A stretch of DNA of 64,000 bases from Oscillatoria salina IIICB1 (GCF_020144665.1 NZ_JAAHBQ010000012.1:1-64000), one strand, 5' to 3'; positions 31,935-40,766 are shown, counted from the first letter of the stretch. Numbers and translations are program-made. The notes: a model not told the origin generated them from the letters alone.

Positions 31935-32921
31935 TTAACCAACTAAAGCAGTCAAAGAAGATAGAGAAAGATTACTGAGAAAGTTGGCTTGTGGAATCAT
32001 CATATCTCGAACTAGGTCGCAGAAATGTTTAATGGGAGGAATATCGAGGCGATCGCGGGTTGTCACCAAAGCCACTTCGCGACTAAAATTAGGCTCAAAA
32101 TTGGTAGAACTATGACCAGATTTGCTATTATTGGTGACAATAGGACGAACGGCTAAAGTTGAATCTTGACCTGCTTCAATTAAAGCTGATTGAGGTAATA
32201 AGGCGATCGCTTTTCCTTGACGTACTACTCCTCGGAAAGCATCTAAAGTGTTTAACTCCATCACTGCTTTGAGAGTAACACCTTGACGTGCAAACCACTC
32301 TTGCACGAGGCGCTGCATTCCATAACCATCTTTAAATACGACTTGGGGATATTCCACCAGTTTTTCCCAAGGTATTTCTTGATATTCTGCTAAAGGATGA
32401 TTAGCTGACATTAACACTTCGATCGCTTCATTAAATAATACCTCGATGACCATTTCTTGACTAGCCGTGAGAAAGCGATTATTCATGACAATAGCTACAT
32501 CTACCAAACCATCACGCAACACTTTCAAAGCGCGATCGCTGCCTAATGCGGTTACTCGTAATTGTACCTCAGCGTAATCGCCGCAAAATTGCTGTAATAC
32601 TGGCGGTAAGTAATAAGCGCAAACCGAATGAATTGCTGCGACACAAAGTTCTGGCTGTTTTCCCGCAACTAAATCCTGGATTTCGGCGATCGCATTTTGC
32701 CATTCTAAACAAATTTTGCGAGCGCGAGGAAATAAAGTTTCTCCTCCTAAAGTCAACTTGGCTTGGGAAGTGCGATGAAATAGCTGCAAACCGAGGTCGC
32801 TTTCTAAAGACTGAATCTGACGACTGATGGTAGACTGGGTTACGCCACACTTTTGTGCTGCCTGTCCAAAGTTTCCTGTTTCAGCGATCGCTAAGAATGC
32901 TTGCAACTGCTCAATACGCAT
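31935..32921 (-). CDS. ntcB: LysR-type regulator, probably NtcB (nitrate assimilation activator)
   Basis: 328 residues: an N-terminal winged helix (MRIEQLQAFLAIAETGNFGQAAQKCGVTQSTISRQIQSLE) and a LysR substrate domain from about residue 90. NtcB activates nitrate-assimilation genes in response to nitrite. Identity is supported by an exact NtcA-activated promoter in front of the gene and by nirA-nrtP-narB 8 kb away. The coding sequence alone would allow another LysR regulator such as a RbcR/CmpR type, so the name is probable rather than certain. Confidence 0.65.
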   Translation of the reverse strand: MRIEQLQAFLAIAETGNFGQAAQKCGVTQSTISRQIQSLESDLGLQLFHRTSQAKLTLGGETLFPRARKICLEWQNAIAEIQDLVAGKQPELCVAAIHSVCAYYLPPVLQQFCGDYAEVQLRVTALGSDRALKVLRDGLVDVAIVMNNRFLTASQEMVIEVLFNEAIEVLMSANHPLAEYQEIPWEKLVEYPQVVFKDGYGMQRLVQEWFARQGVTLKAVMELNTLDAFRGVVRQGKAIALLPQSALIEAGQDSTLAVRPIVTNNSKSGHSSTNFEPNFSREVALVTTRDRLDIPPIKHFCDLVRDMMIPQANFLSNLSLSSLTALVG

Positions 32922-32959
32922 GATGATTGGTAATTTGATTACATTTTGTAATTTTTTTG

Positions 32960-33001
32960 AAGATAGCCTATTTTTTTTTGTAGTTCGGTAGAGCTTGATA
33001 C
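32960..33001 (-). promoter_or_regulatory. NtcA-activated promoter of the ntcB-like gene
   Basis: On the minus strand GTA-N8-TAC (33001-32988) is followed after exactly 22 bases by TATCTT (32965-32960), matching the consensus GTAN8TAC-N22-TAN3T. Transcription would start about 30 bases before the ATG at 32921. Confidence 0.85.
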
Positions 33002-33098
33002 AGTAAAAAGAATTTTTTATGCGCGATCTGCATAATTGAGGTTGACAAATGCGCCGAATCAGACAAATAACAAAAATGCCAGTGCTTTCAACATAATT

Positions 33099-33252
33099 CG
33101 CCAGGATTCCCCCACCTCGAAGCTTTGCTTTTTTTAGCTCACAAAGCGCAGGTGGAGGGAGGTATGGCGAGATGGATAAAATATGGAGTCAGACAAGACC
33201 CCCCAAAGACTTACGACTACGCTAGGATAAACAAAAGTCGTAAGAACCAGGA
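33099..33252. mobile_element. Hairpins ahead of a tnpB remnant (IS200/IS605-like)
   Basis: Two inverted repeats: an imperfect one around 33106-33158 (CACCTCG..GCTTTG with CAAAGC..AGGTG) and a perfect 9-bp stem (33210-33218 with 33236-33244). They lie immediately before a truncated tnpB and are probably the remains of the element's left end. The exact borders are not visible. Confidence 0.5.
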
Positions 33253-33400
33253 ATGTTGCAAACCCTAACCGCCAAACTAAAACTAGAAGTCACTTCCTTT
33301 TCAAAAAGAAATGCTACGTCGGGCTTGTTTGGCATATCGGGATGCACTTAACTTTACCTCCGAAATTGCGTACCAAATGGAAAAATTGTCGATATTTTAA
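33253..33400 (+). pseudogene. tnpB: Frameshifted N-terminal fragment of TnpB
   Basis: It starts MLQTLTAKLKLEVT in one frame. After a one-base shift near an A-run at about 33303-33307, it continues KEMLRRACLAYRDALNFTSE and then IAYQMEKLS before a stop. This is the N-terminus of an IS200/IS605 TnpB. Everything after residue 48 or so is gone, and the mntB stop lies only 18 bases beyond. It is a dead remnant between ntcB and the mnt operon. Confidence 0.8.
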
Positions 33401-33417
33401 GTGAGAAAAAGTTGAGA

Positions 33418-34338
33418 TTACGAGCGATCGCCAACTAAATCTCGCTCTTCAGCTTCATCTAAACCAGGCTGAGAGTGTCGTCGAAAATTTTGCGCCAAAA
33501 CACCGTACTTCGGTGCAAATACCATCGCCACTACAAAGAAAATCGTTAAAAGTACGACAATTGCGCCACCTGTGGAGATATCCAAATGATAGCTGAGGTA
33601 AGTTCCCAACACACAAGATAAAACACTGGTTGCCAGGGAAATTAAGAGCATATAATCAAAGCGATCGCTTAACAAGTACGCCGTCGCCCCAGGTGTCACC
33701 AGCATCGCAATCACCAAAATAATCCCTGCGGTTTGCAAAGCCGTGACAATCGTTAGAGCAAGCACCGAGAGCAACGTATAATACATAAATTGAGTATTTA
33801 ACCCAATTGCTTTAGCATGATTAGGGTCAAAACAAAATAGTAACAAGTCCTTACGTCGCAACAAAATCACCAGCAAAGTTATCGAACCTGCAATCAAAGT
33901 TTGAATAATATCTTCCTGAGAAATACCCAACACATTGCCAAAGAGAATATGAAACAGGTCAATATTACTAGGAATTTTCGTCACCAAAACAATCCCAAAG
34001 GCAAAAAAACCCGTAAACACCACCCCAATTACTGCATCTTCTTTCAGACGGGTTTTTGATTTGATATAACCAATCGCTACTGTAGCCCCAAAGCCAAACA
34101 AGAAAGCTCCGACAGCAAAAGGAATATTCAGAGCATAGGCTACTACAACTCCCGGTACCACGGCATGGGAAACAGCATCACCCATCAAAGACCAACCTTT
34201 GAGCGTAATGTAGCAGGAAAGTACCGCACAGACGACCCCAACAAAAGCACTAACCCAAATAGCTTGAACGAGAAACCCATACTGCAAAGGTTCAACCAGC
34301 CAATTCCACAGAGGAATTACCATCATTAAATCGCTCAC
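33418..34338 (-). CDS. mntB: Manganese ABC transporter permease
   Basis: 306 residues, ABC-3 family permease of metal ions with eight or nine helices. The signature region is CYITLKGWSLMGDAVSHAVVPGVVVAYALN, and the FFAFGIVLV and GIILVIAMLVTPGATAYLL segments are typical. It forms the membrane channel for Mn(II) with the MntA ATPase. Its ATG overlaps the mntA stop by four bases, so they are co-translated. Metal specificity is inferred from mntC. Confidence 0.92.
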   Translation of the reverse strand: MSDLMMVIPLWNWLVEPLQYGFLVQAIWVSAFVGVVCAVLSCYITLKGWSLMGDAVSHAVVPGVVVAYALNIPFAVGAFLFGFGATVAIGYIKSKTRLKEDAVIGVVFTGFFAFGIVLVTKIPSNIDLFHILFGNVLGISQEDIIQTLIAGSITLLVILLRRKDLLLFCFDPNHAKAIGLNTQFMYYTLLSVLALTIVTALQTAGIILVIAMLVTPGATAYLLSDRFDYMLLISLATSVLSCVLGTYLSYHLDISTGGAIVVLLTIFFVVAMVFAPKYGVLAQNFRRHSQPGLDEAEERDLVGDRS

Positions 34339-35117
34339 GCATCCACCTCAGACTTGTGAAACATCTGGCGTAAGCTAGTCACAGGTAAACCGCCGAAAGT
34401 CATTGTCAGATTCTCTTCAGTAAAAGTTTCCTCAGTAGTTCCCGAAGCCAGGATAGTTTGATTGAGGAGAATCGTGCGATCGCAAAATGTGGAAATCGAG
34501 GCAAGATCGTGAGTAGATACCAAAATCGTATGTCCTTCTGCTCGCAACTGGATCAACAGATCGATAATTCGCTTTTCAGTCTTAACATCTACCCCAGTAA
34601 AAGGCTCATCTAACAAAATCACCTTACCTTCTTGAGCAAGCGCCCGCGCTAAAAAAGCCCGTTTTTTCTGACCTCCGGAAAGTTCGCCAATTTGATGATG
34701 GCGAAAATTGCTCATTCCCACTCTTTCCAAGCTTTCCATCACCAGCCGACGATCTTTCGCACTCGGAATTCGCAGTAAGTTCATGTAGCCATAACGCCCC
34801 ATCATCACCACATCAAAGACACTCACTGGGAAATTCCAGTCCACTTCGTCTGATTGAGGTACGTACGCCATCAACTGCTGCTTTTGCGCTTTTTGGACAG
34901 AAAAACTACCAATCCGAATCTTTCCCTGGCTGGGCTGTAAAAAGCCCATAATTGATTTAAATAAAGTAGACTTACCGCCGCCGTTTGGTCCCACTAAACC
35001 AGTAATCGTGCCAGGTTCTACAATGCAGTTAGCGTTATAAAGAGCTAATCGAGCATTGCTGTAAGTGACGCTCAGGTTATCCACTGTAATGCTAAAAGGT
35101 TGAGTCATAGTTTTCAT
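34335..35117 (-). CDS. mntA: Manganese ABC transporter ATP-binding protein
   Basis: 260 residues. Walker A GPNGGGKST, Q-loop YVPQSDEVDW, signature ELSGGQKKR, Walker B VILLDEPFTGVD and the switch histidine in VSTHDLAS are all present, so the ATPase is complete. An alternative ATG three codons later (MTQPF) is equally possible. Middle gene of mntC-mntA-mntB, 24 bases after mntC. Confidence 0.94.
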   Translation of the reverse strand: MKTMTQPFSITVDNLSVTYSNARLALYNANCIVEPGTITGLVGPNGGGKSTLFKSIMGFLQPSQGKIRIGSFSVQKAQKQQLMAYVPQSDEVDWNFPVSVFDVVMMGRYGYMNLLRIPSAKDRRLVMESLERVGMSNFRHHQIGELSGGQKKRAFLARALAQEGKVILLDEPFTGVDVKTEKRIIDLLIQLRAEGHTILVSTHDLASISTFCDRTILLNQTILASGTTEETFTEENLTMTFGGLPVTSLRQMFHKSEVDA

Positions 35118-35141
35118 AAGCTTGCTAAATATTTTCTGGAA

Positions 35142-36131
35142 CTACCGAGAATTGCTACCTGCTAACAAACCGTTAGTAATCGTGCGAGCATCGTATTCCA
35201 GCAAATCGATAAAAGTCGGCACTGGTCCTTCTTCAGTAGAAAGTGAATCTACATAAAGGTTGCCACCGAACCGCGCTCCTGTCGTTTTTGCTACTTGCTT
35301 TTGTCCTTCGTCGCTGACGGTGCTTTCACAAAAAATTGTTGGCACATCGTTGTTTTCTACCTTATCGATGACAGATTTTACCTGTTTAGGTGTAAACTGC
35401 TGTTCGGCATTAATCGGCCACATATAAATTTCTTTGAGGTTATAGTCGCGAGCTAGGTAGGAAAATGCACCTTCACAACTAACTAGATAGCGCTGCTTTT
35501 CAGGTACCTTTGCTAAATCTGCCTGAAGTTGAGCGTCGATTTCTTTGAGTTTTTCGCTGTAAGCTGCCGCATTTGCGTTGTAGGTGTCGGCATTTTCGGG
35601 GTCTAATTCCACAAAAGCTTGGCGAATATTCTCGACGTAAACTAGCGCATTTCTTGGTGACATCCAAGCGTGAGGATTAGGTTTGTCAGTATAGGGTCCT
35701 TCAGCAATGGGAATTGGCTCAATTCCTTCAGTTAGCAGCACTGAGGGAACATCTTCTACATTACCTAAAAACTGTTCAAACCAACGCTCTAAACCCATTC
35801 CATTATAAAGAACTAGGTCGGCATCTTGAGCTTTGGTAATGTCGCTTGGTGTGGGTTCGTAACCGTGGATTTCTGCGCCGATACGAGTAATTGATTCCAC
35901 GACTAGTTTGTCACCTGCTACGTTTTGAGCAATGTCAGCTAAGACGGTAAAGGTGGTGAGGACTTTCTTTTTACCTTCTGTGTTCGCTGGTTGGTTGCTA
36001 GTAATCTCAGTTGTCTCTTCTGAGGTTGCAGAAGGTGAATTTACTTCTGTCCCGCTACAGCCAGCTAGCCAGACTCCTAGCGCTAAACTGAAGGTAAGAA
36101 CAATGCCCCGTGGAAAGAAAGTTTTTGTCAT
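35142..36131 (-). CDS. mntC: Manganese-binding lipoprotein of ABC transporter
   Basis: 329 residues, cluster A-I solute-binding protein. The lipobox LAGC places the lipidated cysteine at residue 25. The metal site is built from His in GAEIHGYEPTPSD and NPHAWMSPRN, Glu in VSCEGAF and a C-terminal Asp. Cysteines in SCEGAF and FCESTV correspond to the pair that forms the regulatory disulfide in Synechocystis MntC, which favours Mn over Zn. It delivers Mn(II) to MntB, ultimately for the photosystem II oxygen-evolving cluster. Confidence 0.93.
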   Translation of the reverse strand: MTKTFFPRGIVLTFSLALGVWLAGCSGTEVNSPSATSEETTEITSNQPANTEGKKKVLTTFTVLADIAQNVAGDKLVVESITRIGAEIHGYEPTPSDITKAQDADLVLYNGMGLERWFEQFLGNVEDVPSVLLTEGIEPIPIAEGPYTDKPNPHAWMSPRNALVYVENIRQAFVELDPENADTYNANAAAYSEKLKEIDAQLQADLAKVPEKQRYLVSCEGAFSYLARDYNLKEIYMWPINAEQQFTPKQVKSVIDKVENNDVPTIFCESTVSDEGQKQVAKTTGARFGGNLYVDSLSTEEGPVPTFIDLLEYDARTITNGLLAGSNSR

Positions 36132-36151
36132 TGAGCTATGGTTGAGCTTGG

Positions 36152-36184
36152 TTTCATATTTGTCTCATTTTTCATATTTATCTC
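36152..36184 (-). promoter_or_regulatory. 15-bp direct repeat upstream of mntC
   Basis: On the minus strand GAGATAAATATGAAA and GAGACAAATATGAAA (one mismatch, 18-base period) lie 21-53 bases before the mntC ATG. Same-face AT-rich direct repeats are typical response-regulator sites, and in cyanobacteria mnt genes are repressed by ManR. The assignment is inferred. Confidence 0.5.
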
Positions 36185-36202
36185 ATATTCTTCTCCTTTG
36201 GT

Positions 36203-36239
36203 CAAGTAGGGGCAATCCCCCCGCGATCGCCCCTACTTG
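36203..36239. repeat. CAAGTAGGGGC inverted repeat
   Basis: Perfect 11-bp arms (36203-36213 and 36229-36239) surround a C-rich loop with a HIP1 site. It looks like a dispersed repeat of the GTAGGGGC...GCCCCTAC kind and lies upstream of the mntC regulatory repeats. Confidence 0.6.
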
Positions 36240-36352
36240 CAAATTAATCGATTCGGACTTAGGCAAAAACCCCAGCGAGTAAGATGTTTGAGTTAGGCGA
36301 TCGAGATTATCGCTGATTTCAAGTAAAGTAAGACGAAGATGAAAGATAACAA

Positions 36353-36375
36353 AAAAGCCCGTCGATGCGGGCTAG
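36353..36375 (-). terminator. Terminator of the porin gene
   Basis: On the minus strand AGCCCG/CGGGCT pair around a six-base loop and are followed by TTTTTTG, about 32 bases after the porin stop. Confidence 0.85.
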
Positions 36376-36406
36376 AAGGTGAATTTAGCGAATTTGATTC
36401 AAGTAT

Positions 36407-38242
36407 TTAGAATCGGAATGTAGTTCGTAGCGTACCGATAAATATGTCGCTATTACTAGCATTTTGGTTAGGAGAAGGTAGCCAAATTACGCCGGGAGTA
36501 ATGGAAATATTATCCGAGACTCGCATTTTGTAGAAAGCTTCAACGTGAAAAGCTAAGTCATCTTCAAAATCTTCATCACCAGGGATTTCAAGATCGATTA
36601 AAGTAGGTGCAGCACCACCAACAAAACCTAAGAGATTACCTTCACCACCGAAGTTGGGGAAACCAACGTTAACAGCGAAGTTCAAGATTCTTGCGTCACC
36701 TAAACCAACTAAACGAGCATCAGTTAAACCTACCCAACCGTTGATGATAAAGTTGGGGCTCAAGCCGAGAGAAGCTTCGATACCGTAGGAGTTGGAGACA
36801 ACGGGGGTATTCAGTTGTGCGGCGCTCAGTTCGGTAACATTGGAGAGTTGAGCGGGGTTAAGATTAGCATAGGCGGTTCCGGTACCGCCGAGGACGAAGC
36901 GGTTGGGGAAATCGCTAGCGCTAGTACCGTCGTAAGCGTGGACGTAAGTTAATCCTAGTTTGTAACGAGTACCAAAAACAAGTTGGGCGATCGCGGAATA
37001 GTTTCCGTTGAATAAACCTGCACCTTCGGAAGGATCTTCGGCTTCGTTGGAAATATATCCTAAGTCTAGGCGAATACTGTTGCTGGGTCGGTATGCTAAA
37101 GCTGCACCTGCACCAAACGGTCCAATACGATATATTGGGTTACGTTCGGCGAAACGAGAAATCGCATTTTCACCACCTGCACGACCTTCAAAAAAGGGGT
37201 TGACAGTATCGACATAATAGTGGTGGAGTCCATTATTAGCGATTAGTTCGACTGAAGCGCGATCGCCTAACGGAAAACGATAGCGTAAAATGTCGATAAT
37301 GACATCATTACCGTTACTACCATCATAAGTAAAGCGTCCTTCTTGAGTAGCACTGGAACCATCGTCAAAAACTGTTCCTGGAAGCAACAACTCTGCATTA
37401 CCAGCTTGTAAACGAGTTTGCAGTAAGTCTCTCCCAGTAAAACTGGTTAGGAAATTGAGACGGACGCGATCGTGTAAGACTGTATTAACATCATCGCCTA
37501 CATCCTCACCGAAAGCATCAGCCACACCAACGATAACTTCTCCGGCTAATTTAGTAGTAGTTGAAAACTGATTGTCTTCGAGAAAAGCTACTCTTGCTTC
37601 TAAGTCGTCTACTCTAGTTCCTAAAGTAGCTAATTCTGCTTCAAATTCTTGAATTAAACGCCGCAAAACTACTAAATCTTCTTCGGTGACAGATGAAGTA
37701 ATAGTCGTACCTCCACCTTCACGAATTCGGGCTGCTAAGACTTCTAAACAAGCATTTAAACCTGCGGCAAATTCGTAGCGAGTTAACGCCCGATTTCCTC
37801 GAAATGTACCATCAGGATAACCTTGAATACAGCCGTAATTATTAACTAAATTTCGCAGTGCTTCATAAGCCCAATCGCTAGGAGAAACGTCCCGTAATTG
37901 GTTAACGTTCGTAATCTGTTCCATTGAGTTACTATCAGGAAGATTCAAAAATTCCTCAGTTGGAGGTAATTGATTTTCCTGAAGTTGATTGACTTGGGGA
38001 ATTTGCTCTATCTCTTCGTTGTTGAGAAATGGCGTTTGACTGTAGAAAACGGGGGAATTTGTGGTTTCTTCAATTGCCTCGGATGCAGTTGTGGTTATTT
38101 CCGTTGCTACAGTCGCTTCAATGGTTGAGTTAGCTAAAATAGAAAAGTTATCTTCAGTTGCGTTTACTCTTCCTGAGTTGACAAAAATTGCTCCGAATAT
38201 TGCTGGAAAGTAAATTAAAGAAAGCCAAACTTTTTGTGGCAT
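36407..38242 (-). CDS. Iron uptake porin (SLH domain plus OprB-type barrel)
   Basis: 611 residues from ATG 38242, which has AAGGA five bases upstream; a TTG 36 bases earlier is less likely. Order: signal peptide; Glu/Thr-rich linker; SLH domain SPSDWAYEALRNLVNNYGCIQGYPDGTFRGNRALTRYEFAAGLN (about 123-167); short coiled coil (EEDLVVLRRLIQEFEAELATLGTRVDDLEARVAFLE); then a 16-strand-type OprB beta barrel ending in TLRTTFRF with a terminal aromatic. Such cyanobacterial outer-membrane porins admit inorganic ions including iron; the SLH part binds peptidoglycan. It lies directly upstream of mntCAB on the same strand but behind its own terminator. Confidence 0.88.
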   Translation of the reverse strand: MPQKVWLSLIYFPAIFGAIFVNSGRVNATEDNFSILANSTIEATVATEITTTASEAIEETTNSPVFYSQTPFLNNEEIEQIPQVNQLQENQLPPTEEFLNLPDSNSMEQITNVNQLRDVSPSDWAYEALRNLVNNYGCIQGYPDGTFRGNRALTRYEFAAGLNACLEVLAARIREGGGTTITSSVTEEDLVVLRRLIQEFEAELATLGTRVDDLEARVAFLEDNQFSTTTKLAGEVIVGVADAFGEDVGDDVNTVLHDRVRLNFLTSFTGRDLLQTRLQAGNAELLLPGTVFDDGSSATQEGRFTYDGSNGNDVIIDILRYRFPLGDRASVELIANNGLHHYYVDTVNPFFEGRAGGENAISRFAERNPIYRIGPFGAGAALAYRPSNSIRLDLGYISNEAEDPSEGAGLFNGNYSAIAQLVFGTRYKLGLTYVHAYDGTSASDFPNRFVLGGTGTAYANLNPAQLSNVTELSAAQLNTPVVSNSYGIEASLGLSPNFIINGWVGLTDARLVGLGDARILNFAVNVGFPNFGGEGNLLGFVGGAAPTLIDLEIPGDEDFEDDLAFHVEAFYKMRVSDNISITPGVIWLPSPNQNASNSDIFIGTLRTTFRF

Positions 38243-38565
38243 CTTTTCCTTTTTCCTCACACCTAAATTGCCGTTCAAAACTAACTTTTGTTAATTCAGT
38301 TAGTCTTTACTTTTATGACTAATGCCTTGTTTCACTTTAGGTTTTTGTATGCCTGGATACAAAATTTTTGTTTTTATGCAGAAGTAGGATTTTGCTGATG
38401 CACAAATGAGATTAAAATTCGTTATTTAGTTGTATAGTCGTGGGGATACTCTAACTACCAAAATACCAGACTATTGAGACAGTGAGAGAATCTTAAGCTT
38501 TCGTTTTTGGTGTTTTTTTATACTTAATATGAATATTTTATATAACGAGCGAAATTTAGCCTCAC
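38243..38565. other. Gene-free region upstream of the porin
   Basis: Low-GC DNA that should contain the porin promoter. I see no clear operator. It ends at the terminator hairpin of the HEAT-repeat gene. Confidence 0.35.
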
Positions 38566-38605
38566 CTAAAAAAATACTCTCACAAGCTAAAGCTGAGAGA
38601 GTATC
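38566..38605 (-). terminator. Terminator of the HEAT-repeat gene
   Basis: On the minus strand ATACTCTC pairs with GAGAGTAT around a 15- to 20-base loop and is followed by TTTTTTTAGG. It lies about 110 bases after the stop. Confidence 0.7.
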
Positions 38606-38713
38606 ATTGATGTGGTGTGAGGAACAAAGCTTTGTTTTCTGTATCGAAAAAGTGAAATTTCATCACCGCTCGTTCAATAAGCAAACTGTGTTATCCGAGC
38701 CCAAAAATTTCTT

Positions 38714-39997
38714 TTATCCACTTACTTTTTCAGTTTTTTCTTGGGGCTGTGAGGATTTTCGATCGGATAATGATAACTTTTTCAAAGCAGCGATCGCGTG
38801 TAATTTTACTACTCGTTCGGAATCGCCTGCTAATTTCTCTAACGCCTCGATCGCTTGGGGTTCTCCGAGTTGTCCTAAAGAAGTAGCGATCGCTTGTTTG
38901 ATTGTCGCTTCAAAGGTAGCATTTTGTCCAGAATAAAGAAACTCAATTAAAATTTGAGTAGCCTTTGCTTTCAGCGTGGGTGATTTTACTCGCCCTAACA
39001 GTGTAATAATTTGCCGACATACTTCTGGTGCTGACCAACGCAGTCCTTCTTGTAAATATTCTAAACTAGCGGTGGTTTCTGCCCAAGCTAAAGCACGAAC
39101 AAGGTCTATTTTCAACACTAAAGGCGTTGCGGCTGACTTGAGGACGCGAAATAAAGCATCAGCAGCTTCATCGGTACCAAAACGTCCGAGGGCGATCGCT
39201 GCTTGACGACAAACTTCGATTGATAAGTCATTTAGCAAGGGTTTGATCTGATTAACTAAATCAAATTCTGCTAAATCCGCAGTCCGAAAACTAAGCCCGA
39301 TTGCTGCTTCTTTTCTGACGGCTTTGGCTGGATCTTGAAGTGCTTTAATGAGGATTAAAGTAATGCGGCGATCGTGAAAACTACTCAAAGCTTCAATTGC
39401 GGCAGTGCGTATTTCTGGGTGGCGATCGCCAACCACTTGTAGTAAAGGTTCGATCGCTTCCGAACGGCGAATTTGCGCTAATGCTTGCACTGCTAACAGT
39501 CTAGTTTGTTCTTCGACTAGAGGCGCATCGATGGCAAGTTTTGGTAATAATAATTTACTTAATTCTTCAATTGCTGAAGTACCCAAATTTCCTAAAGCTT
39601 GGGCTGCCATTGTTGCTAATTCTTCATCAGTATCGGGATTTTGTAGCAGTTTCACTAAAGATAATACCACCGCCGGATCCTCATATTCTCCTAAAGTTCG
39701 ACCTGCAAACCAACGAACTTCAGAATCTTCTTGTTCGTCTTCGAGAATTGTTAATAAAGGTGCAACTACACCTTGACCTAATTTAGGCAGCAGTTTAGCT
39801 ACATCCCATCTTTGCTGAAAGTCTCCTTGATGCAAAACTTGTATCGCCAACTCAATCGCATCCGCGATCGCTAACTCGGAAAGTTCTGCGGTCGAGTTTT
39901 CTTTTTTCCCTAGTGGTAGCCGTCGTAAATAGTTACACACTTCTAACCAATTTTCTTGTTCTGCGGCTGTTCTAGCTTGCTTGAGTATTTGAGACAT
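38714..39997 (-). CDS. HEAT-repeat protein
   Basis: 427 residues made of about ten HEAT/PBS-lyase-like repeats, for example EVRWFAGRTLGEYEDPAVVLSLVKLL, EIRTAAIEALSSFHDRRITLILIKAL and KAVRKEAAIGLSFR. HEAT solenoids act as protein scaffolds; in cyanobacteria related proteins include phycobilin lyases, but the lyase subfamilies are usually shorter. No signal peptide. Function unknown. Confidence 0.85.
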   Translation of the reverse strand: MSQILKQARTAAEQENWLEVCNYLRRLPLGKKENSTAELSELAIADAIELAIQVLHQGDFQQRWDVAKLLPKLGQGVVAPLLTILEDEQEDSEVRWFAGRTLGEYEDPAVVLSLVKLLQNPDTDEELATMAAQALGNLGTSAIEELSKLLLPKLAIDAPLVEEQTRLLAVQALAQIRRSEAIEPLLQVVGDRHPEIRTAAIEALSSFHDRRITLILIKALQDPAKAVRKEAAIGLSFRTADLAEFDLVNQIKPLLNDLSIEVCRQAAIALGRFGTDEAADALFRVLKSAATPLVLKIDLVRALAWAETTASLEYLQEGLRWSAPEVCRQIITLLGRVKSPTLKAKATQILIEFLYSGQNATFEATIKQAIATSLGQLGEPQAIEALEKLAGDSERVVKLHAIAALKKLSLSDRKSSQPQEKTEKVSG

Positions 39998-40723
39998 AGC
40001 TATTAATTTTAATCGCTCTACTTTTGGTTCAGACTAAGCATTTTTCTTGGTCTTTTCTTTTGGGCATTTTTTATTTTCAATATTTAGTTAATTTCGAGTT
40101 TATTCTCTTATTTATATGAGTAATATTTTAAACCAATCTTTAACCAATAACCAATTATTTCTCTAGATAATTATCAAAAAATTACGAACTTAATATCTTT
40201 ACTTTTGCTTATCTTCTTTGTCCTCTCTAGATTATTCGCTAAATAGCATTATTTACGCTAGCTTTCTCACTTTATGCTTTCCGCGCATTAAATATATTCA
40301 AAAAACGGATAATCGCTAATTATAAGTCAACTCAATCTAAGAAAATACCAACGAAAAGAAATTAAGAAAACCAAAATTTTAACTAAACAATGAATCCACT
40401 CAAACAAGATCGATTCACCAAAAAATTCTTGTGGATACCCCCACCTCGCAGAAAGCAGGTGGGGGTTATTGAATCTTCTAACCAGCGATCGCCACCAAAT
40501 CGCGCCTACCTTTTCCCAAGGACAAGTCTAAAAGATGATTTTAAAAGAAGTAAATCTCGATTGCAATAGCAATTGTCGAGTTTTCTTTCTCAAAGCAAAC
40601 TTTCTCTAGAAGCTTGTTTGCTTAACAGCAAGATTCTACAGGGTCACTTTTTGTGAGGAAGCTCGGTTATTATGTTAAAACTACATAATTATAATGTGCT
40701 AACTGCAACCTAGCGAAAAAATT
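39998..40723. other. AT-rich gene-free region upstream of nirA
   Basis: About 725 bases of low-complexity AT-rich DNA with no credible gene. It contains one strong hairpin (40437-40466). The nirA control region begins at its right end. Confidence 0.4.
40437..40466. repeat. Perfect ACCCCCACCT hairpin, solitary IS200/IS605-type end
   Basis: Perfect 10-bp arms (40437-40446 and 40457-40466) surround CGCAGAAAGC. The arms share CCCCCACCT with the hairpin that precedes the tnpB remnant at 33.1 kb, so this may be a stranded transposon end or a mini-element. No coding sequence is attached. Confidence 0.55.
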
Positions 40724-40766
40724 GTAACAAAAGTTACAAAAACCCCAGATATTTCCGCAATAAATA
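40724..40766 (+). promoter_or_regulatory. NtcA box and probable promoter of nirA
   Basis: Exact GTAACAAAAGTTAC (GTAN8TAC, 40724-40737) is followed at 23 bases by TAAATA, a fair -10. This is the usual organisation of NtcA-activated nitrogen genes. The leader to nirA is about 170 bases. Confidence 0.75.

Noticed and set aside
38529-38936. Open frame of 135 codons on the plus strand
   Set aside because: Its right half is antisense to the HEAT-repeat gene, and its left half covers that gene's terminator hairpin. No ribosome site and no protein-like composition.
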